64,000 nt of DNA from Sulfopaludibacter sp035606355 (GTDB taxonomy: Bacteria > Acidobacteriota > Terriglobia > Bryobacterales > Bryobacteraceae), in assembly GCA_035606355.1 (NCBI GenBank), contig DATNFO010000041.1:310001-374000 (forward strand), given 5' to 3'. Shown here piece by piece: positions 60,297-64,000 of this stretch; position 1 is the stretch's first letter; the number at the start of each line of letters is the position of its first letter. Under the pieces are notes generated by a model. That model searched no databases and had not been told where the DNA came from. It worked only from the letters and a program-made list of their open reading frames with translations. A program made the translations under genes and the position numbers.

Positions 60297-61094
60297 TTAC
60301 TGGCCGGCGGAGAAATGCACGCGGCGGTTCTTCTGGTAGCAGGCCTCGGTGGCGTCCGTGCACTGCGGATGCTCCTTGCCATAGCTGATGGTCCGCAGCT
60401 TGTCGGCCGGAACTCCCAATTGCACCAGGAAGTCCTTCGCCGAGCTCGCGCGCCGGTCGCCCAGCCCGAGATTGTACTCGGCAGATCCGCGCTCATCGCA
60501 GTGGCCCTCCACGACGATGGTGGTGTCCGGGAAGTCGGCCAGGATGCCCTTAATGGCGGTCGCGTCCTGCGTCAACGTGCTCTGCGCATCGCCGCGGATG
60601 TCATTCTTGTCGTAATCGAAATACGCATCCTGCACTTCGGAATCCAGCCGGCTGGTCGGAGTGCCGCGATTCGTGGCAGCCGGCGCAGCAGGCGGCGGAG
60701 GGGGAGCGGGGGAGCTGACACTGACCGTCGCGCTGGCGGTTGTGGAGCCGCCGGGACCGGTGGCGGTCAAAGTGTAGGTGGTCGATTCACTTGGGGACAC
60801 GCGCCGGTTGCCGGTGTTCTGCACCGTGCCGATCGCATTATCGATGGAAACGCTGGTCACGTTTCCGGATACGGACCACCGCAGGGTCGAGGACTCTCCC
60901 CGCTGGATGCTGGTGGGCTCGGCCGAGAACTGCGCGACTGTGGGAGCCGTGGCTGCCGGCGGAGTCGGGTTATTGTTCTGCGGCGGCGGAGGTGGCGGCG
61001 GCGCCGGTGGCGGTGTTTTGTGCTTGCAACCCGCCGCGAACATCGCCAGTGAGACTGCAAGGCAGAGGACTTCAATCTTCTTTCGGTTCAACAT
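60297..61094 (-). CDS. pal: Pal, peptidoglycan-associated lipoprotein with extra Ig-like domain
   Basis: 265 residues; a strong GGAGG fixes ATG 61094, and a longer frame to 61400 lies inside tolB. The lipobox is FAAGC. A Pro-rich linker is followed by an unusual ~80-residue Ig-like domain (APTVAQFSAEPTSIQRGESS...TYTLTATGPGGST), then the OmpA-C peptidoglycan-binding domain (DYDKNDIRGDAQ, VEGHCDERGSAEYNLGLGDR). It tethers the outer membrane to peptidoglycan and interacts with TolB. E. coli Pal lacks the Ig-like domain. Confidence 0.93.
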   Translation of the reverse strand: MLNRKKIEVLCLAVSLAMFAAGCKHKTPPPAPPPPPPPQNNNPTPPAATAPTVAQFSAEPTSIQRGESSTLRWSVSGNVTSVSIDNAIGTVQNTGNRRVSPSESTTYTLTATGPGGSTTASATVSVSSPAPPPPPAAPAATNRGTPTSRLDSEVQDAYFDYDKNDIRGDAQSTLTQDATAIKGILADFPDTTIVVEGHCDERGSAEYNLGLGDRRASSAKDFLVQLGVPADKLRTISYGKEHPQCTDATEACYQKNRRVHFSAGQ

Positions 61095-61117
61095 GAAACT
61101 GCCTCCTAATTCCGTTA

Positions 61118-62506
61118 CTACATTCCCCACGCCGGGCTCTTGTTGACGCCCTGCGTTGTGAGCTGTCGCGCTTGAGTTCCATTGGCCAGCATCATCCAGA
61201 TCTGCGATCGTCCGGTGCGATTGCTCATGAAAGCCAAATGGACGCCATCGGGCGCCCAGCTCGGGTTCTCGTTCTTGCCTTCGTCGTGGGTAAGCTGCAC
61301 GTAACTGCGGCTCGCCACGTCCATAAAAAAGATATTGAATTTGCCGGCGGCATATCCGCGCGTCCACGCGAATGCCAGATGCTGGCCATCGGGGTTCCAC
61401 GAGGGGTTCGACGCCTCTCCCGTTCCGTCCGTCAGCCGAGTTATATCGCCGCCGTCCATGGTCATGCGGTAGATCTGTTCGGGACCGGACCGGCCGGAGG
61501 AAAACGCGATCTCCGCGCCTGTCTTCGGATTTACTTTGGGCTCGGCATCGATGAAACGCGATGACGTGATGGGCCGGAACCCGCTACCGTCTAAACTCGC
61601 AATGTAGATGCCGCAGCAGCCGTGCGCCGACGATTGAAACACCACCTGCTTGCCGTCAGGCGTGAACGAAGGCTGCCCGTTTACCGAGGCGGCCTGATTA
61701 TAAAACCGCAAATCCCGGACCGGATCTACCGAAAACACAAATATACCAGGATTGCCCTTCACGAAGCTAACAAACGCGACTTTCGAACCGTCGGGCGACA
61801 CGGAAGGCTCAATAGAAATCGAATTGAAATGCGAAATAGCATGCTGATTGCCGCCGTCCGGATCCATGACCCAGATTTCGGAATTAGCCATCGGGGTAGC
61901 CTGGTGCACGAAATAAATATGTGTGCCGAACATGCTCTTACCGCCGAACATCGCAATGATGTCCGCGGCGAACTGGTGTGCGGCTTTGCGCGCGCCGGCT
62001 TCATCCACCGATGCCAGATACTGCTTGGCGAGAACCTGGGCGGTGGCGGGAGAATCCTTCGACAAATCAAACAGCCATCCCCGAAAAACGAAAACGCCGT
62101 TGGAAATTCCCGAATATCCGAAGGCCAGGTAATTCGCATTCACGGGAGGCCCGGACCAGTCGGTCATCCAGCGGCCTCCACCGTTTGCCGGCCGCGCAAT
62201 CTCGCCCGGCCTGCCGCGCGTGGGAGCAGGAGCGGGCGGCGCGGCCATCAAGTCGGATGGCTGGTTCGGAACATTTAGCGGATAGGATGTTTTTGGCGCT
62301 ACTTTGACGTAGCCGGAGCCCTGAATATCATCGGTCAGCGTTTGATTGAATGCCGCCATGAAGCGCTGCGCGTCGCCGGAGCCTTTCAGGTTGGGCAGCG
62401 CGATCGTGGGTTTTTGCCCGCCGATAATATTGAGGGAAATGTCCTGCGCCAGCAGCACGGCAACTGCGCCGGTCACCGCTAACGAAATCCAAAGATACCG
62501 TTTCAT
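61118..62506 (-). CDS. tolB: TolB periplasmic beta-propeller
   Basis: 462 residues with a signal peptide, a TolB N-domain (~20-185) and a six-bladed propeller (~190-460) with repeats such as PSVSPDGSKVAFVS, PSFTPDGKQVVFQS and PSWAPDGVHLAFMS. The N-domain carries an insertion (TRGRPGEIARPANGGGRWMT). It links Pal to TolA in outer-membrane stability and division. It abuts the tolA-like gene upstream and precedes pal by 23 bp. Confidence 0.94.
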   Translation of the reverse strand: MKRYLWISLAVTGAVAVLLAQDISLNIIGGQKPTIALPNLKGSGDAQRFMAAFNQTLTDDIQGSGYVKVAPKTSYPLNVPNQPSDLMAAPPAPAPTRGRPGEIARPANGGGRWMTDWSGPPVNANYLAFGYSGISNGVFVFRGWLFDLSKDSPATAQVLAKQYLASVDEAGARKAAHQFAADIIAMFGGKSMFGTHIYFVHQATPMANSEIWVMDPDGGNQHAISHFNSISIEPSVSPDGSKVAFVSFVKGNPGIFVFSVDPVRDLRFYNQAASVNGQPSFTPDGKQVVFQSSAHGCCGIYIASLDGSGFRPITSSRFIDAEPKVNPKTGAEIAFSSGRSGPEQIYRMTMDGGDITRLTDGTGEASNPSWNPDGQHLAFAWTRGYAAGKFNIFFMDVASRSYVQLTHDEGKNENPSWAPDGVHLAFMSNRTGRSQIWMMLANGTQARQLTTQGVNKSPAWGM

Positions 62507-63316
62507 CTAACGCCTCAATTCGAAACGCAATTCCACATCGGCCGAATCTCGCGTAAACCCGTTTGGCAACGGCGGGAACGGCGACGCATTTAAGACGGCC
62601 CGCTGCGCCGAAAGGTCTAACGCCAGATTCCCGCTCGATTGCTTCACACGAACGGAATTCTGCGGCACGCTGCCATCGCGCCGGATGGTGAATGTAACAG
62701 CGACGATCGGTGCCGTGGATAAGCGTGCGTCGACGTCGCCGGTACTCCAGTTGTTGGCTACTTTTCGCTGTACCTGCATCGCATAGTCGCCGAACTGCGT
62801 TCCGAAGGGTGAGTTGTTGCCGATACCGATGCCGCCTGCTCCCGGCTTGGCGAACATCGGCGAACTCAGAGCCTGCCCGGCATTCGAATATACCTGGTTC
62901 GGCTTGTACTGCTGCTGTTCGCGGAACTTGTTGCGCGCCGAAAAATCGGGGTCGGGGCGGTTCAACGTATCCTTCGTCAGGCTCTTCAGCGCGATGGCAT
63001 CTTTGGGCGGCGGCTTTACGGCTTTCGGTTCCGGCCTGGCTTTCGGGGGAGGCGTCGGCACATTCGATTCCGTCTCATTAGCAACGGGGTTTTTCGGGGC
63101 GGCGCGCTCGGGCAGCGGAATCGTCGATACGGGACTCACTTCCACCGATCCCATCGCCCCGCCATGCGGATCTCCGAACGTCGGCCCCTTATGCATCGGA
63201 GCGACGATGGAGTATGCCACAAACGCGCCGACCAGCGCTCCGTGCATGGCGAGCGAACCGAACAGCGATCCCTTCAGGGGCTCGGGCTGATCCAGGATGT
63301 CGGTGTGGCCAGGCAT
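62507..63316 (-). CDS. TolA/TonB-like energy-transducing protein
   Basis: 269 residues: one N-terminal membrane helix (FGSLAMHGALVGAFVAYSIV), a Pro/Lys-rich periplasmic region (TPPPKARPEPKAVKPPPK) and a TonB-like C-terminal domain (DYAMQVQRKVANNWSTGD, VAVTFTIRRDGSVPQNSVRV). By operon place it acts as TolA, connecting TolQR to TolB/Pal. It overlaps the tolR stop by one base (TGATG) and abuts tolB. Confidence 0.9.
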   Translation of the reverse strand: MPGHTDILDQPEPLKGSLFGSLAMHGALVGAFVAYSIVAPMHKGPTFGDPHGGAMGSVEVSPVSTIPLPERAAPKNPVANETESNVPTPPPKARPEPKAVKPPPKDAIALKSLTKDTLNRPDPDFSARNKFREQQQYKPNQVYSNAGQALSSPMFAKPGAGGIGIGNNSPFGTQFGDYAMQVQRKVANNWSTGDVDARLSTAPIVAVTFTIRRDGSVPQNSVRVKQSSGNLALDLSAQRAVLNASPFPPLPNGFTRDSADVELRFELRR

Positions 63317-63759
63317 CAGCGGCTCCGCTTCGCGGTGTCCTCGGGCTGCGTCACCATATTCACTACGAAGTGACCTTCACCCAATTCGGCGGTCACCTGC
63401 GCGATCGGATCCCAGATGGTTTCCTTGTCGGCGCGCACGTACACCCCTTTGGCCGTTGGAAACTTCTGGTGAATGACGGCCGACATTTCGTTGATGTTGA
63501 CGGGCTGGCCGTTCAGCGTGATGGTTCCGTCCTTCGTAATGGTAATGACCGGCAGGGTTTCGGCGGTATCCTTGACGCCGCGCACATGCGGCACATCCAC
63601 CTGAATGCCGAATTCCATGACGTGCGCCGTCAACATGAAGATGATGAGCAGCACCAGCACGACATCGACGAATGGCGTTACGTTGATCTCCGAGAGCGCG
63701 CCGACGTTGCCGCGCCGCCGCGATGTGAATCCGCCGTTGCCGCCCGTTCCGATCGCCAT
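63316..63759 (-). CDS. tolR: TolR/ExbD family protein
   Basis: 147 residues with one membrane helix containing the proton-carrying Asp ~32 (INVTPFVDVVLVLLIIFML) and a periplasmic domain (VITITKDGTITLNGQPVNIN). It works with TolQ as the proton-driven motor. It starts 3 bp after tolQ and overlaps the tolA-like gene. Confidence 0.94.
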   Translation of the reverse strand: MAIGTGGNGGFTSRRRGNVGALSEINVTPFVDVVLVLLIIFMLTAHVMEFGIQVDVPHVRGVKDTAETLPVITITKDGTITLNGQPVNINEMSAVIHQKFPTAKGVYVRADKETIWDPIAQVTAELGEGHFVVNMVTQPEDTAKRSR

Positions 63760-63762
63760 GGC

Positions 63763-64000
63763 TCAATCCCCGAAACTGCGCTCGGAAAGGTTCAGGAACT
63801 CGAGCGCGAAGTCATCCATGCGCGCGGCCAGCTCGCGGATCTTGTGGCCGAAGTGGTTGTAGAAAATCGCTGCCGGAATGGCCGCAATCAAACCGACGGC
63901 GGTGGCCAGCAGCGCTTCGGAAATGCCGGGGCCGATCGCCGTGAGGCTGGTGGCGCCCTGGCTGCCCAACCCTTCAAACGCTTTGATGATGCCCGCGACG
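63763..64000 (-). CDS. tolQ: TolQ/ExbB family motor subunit, N-terminus beyond window
   Basis: The C-terminal ~78 residues of a MotA/TolQ/ExbB protein; the frame runs off the right edge. The conserved stretch TSLTAIGPGISEALLATAVG and the last helix (LIAAIPAAIFYNHFGHKIREL) are diagnostic of the proton channel subunit. It is the first gene of the tol operon visible here. Confidence 0.92.
   Translation of the reverse strand, partial: VAGIIKAFEGLGSQGATSLTAIGPGISEALLATAVGLIAAIPAAIFYNHFGHKIRELAARMDDFALEFLNLSERSFGD

Overview
The window is from a GC-rich genome of the phylum Acidobacteriota, most like the Solibacter/Bryobacter group. Four things point there: two giant secreted proteins ending in the 'Solibacter uncharacterized C-terminal domain' (TIGR03437-like), an ADOP-type duplicated orphan permease (TIGR03434-like), PEP-CTERM proteins, and several small protein families I know mainly from this group. 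The assignment comes from recalled family knowledge and was not tested by a search.

Layout. (1) 1-19251 is an accessory, surface-protein region. It holds a giant PKD/Ig-repeat protein running off the left edge, a PEP-CTERM protein, a DsbA-like thioredoxin next to a Cys-rich secreted protein, a ribbon-helix-helix-like protein, an in-frame PEP-CTERM/secreted-protein fusion, a LuxR-type regulator coupled to a 1583-residue propeller/Ig-repeat protein, and a convergent 979-residue BACON-like protein. (2) 19252-20102 is gene-poor, with a decayed integrase tail beside tRNA-Pro(GGG). (3) 20126-27210 holds housekeeping genes: a TPR protein, a hotdog thioesterase, an Hfq-like protein, an SH3 lipoprotein, and a minus-strand operon of a kinase/nuclease-like fusion, hpt, a degenerate receiver and an M20 peptidase. 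An 81-bp tandem repeat follows. (4) 27211-31433 is a cobalamin-riboswitch operon: btuB-like receptor, PduO-type adenosyltransferase, a DUF6580-like membrane protein and a PP-loop ATPase. (5) 31460-33546 has a large TPR protein and a repeat-rich gap. (6) 33547-46739 is a complex I operon, nuoACDEFGHJKLMN, behind a near-consensus sigma-70 promoter. It has no nuoB and no nuoI. (7) 46806-52957 holds thiS, an ADOP permease, cupin and PilZ proteins, larB and an SDR. (8) 52958-59041 is a tightly overlapped minus-strand operon: aroDE, small Tat-like peptide, amidase, APC permease, cupin, Gfo/Idh/MocA oxidoreductase. (9) 59232-64000 is the Tol-Pal operon (tolQ partial at the edge, tolR, tolA/tonB-like, tolB, pal, cpoB).

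The points most worth a second look are the complex I operon without its two connecting Fe-S subunits and with a Pro/Gly insert in NuoG, the kinase/nuclease-like fusion coupled to hpt, the two poorly characterised genes under B12 riboswitch control, the stop-less junction between two secreted proteins at 9100, and the palindromic repeat families at 26784-27158, 33267-33434 and 42704-42800.
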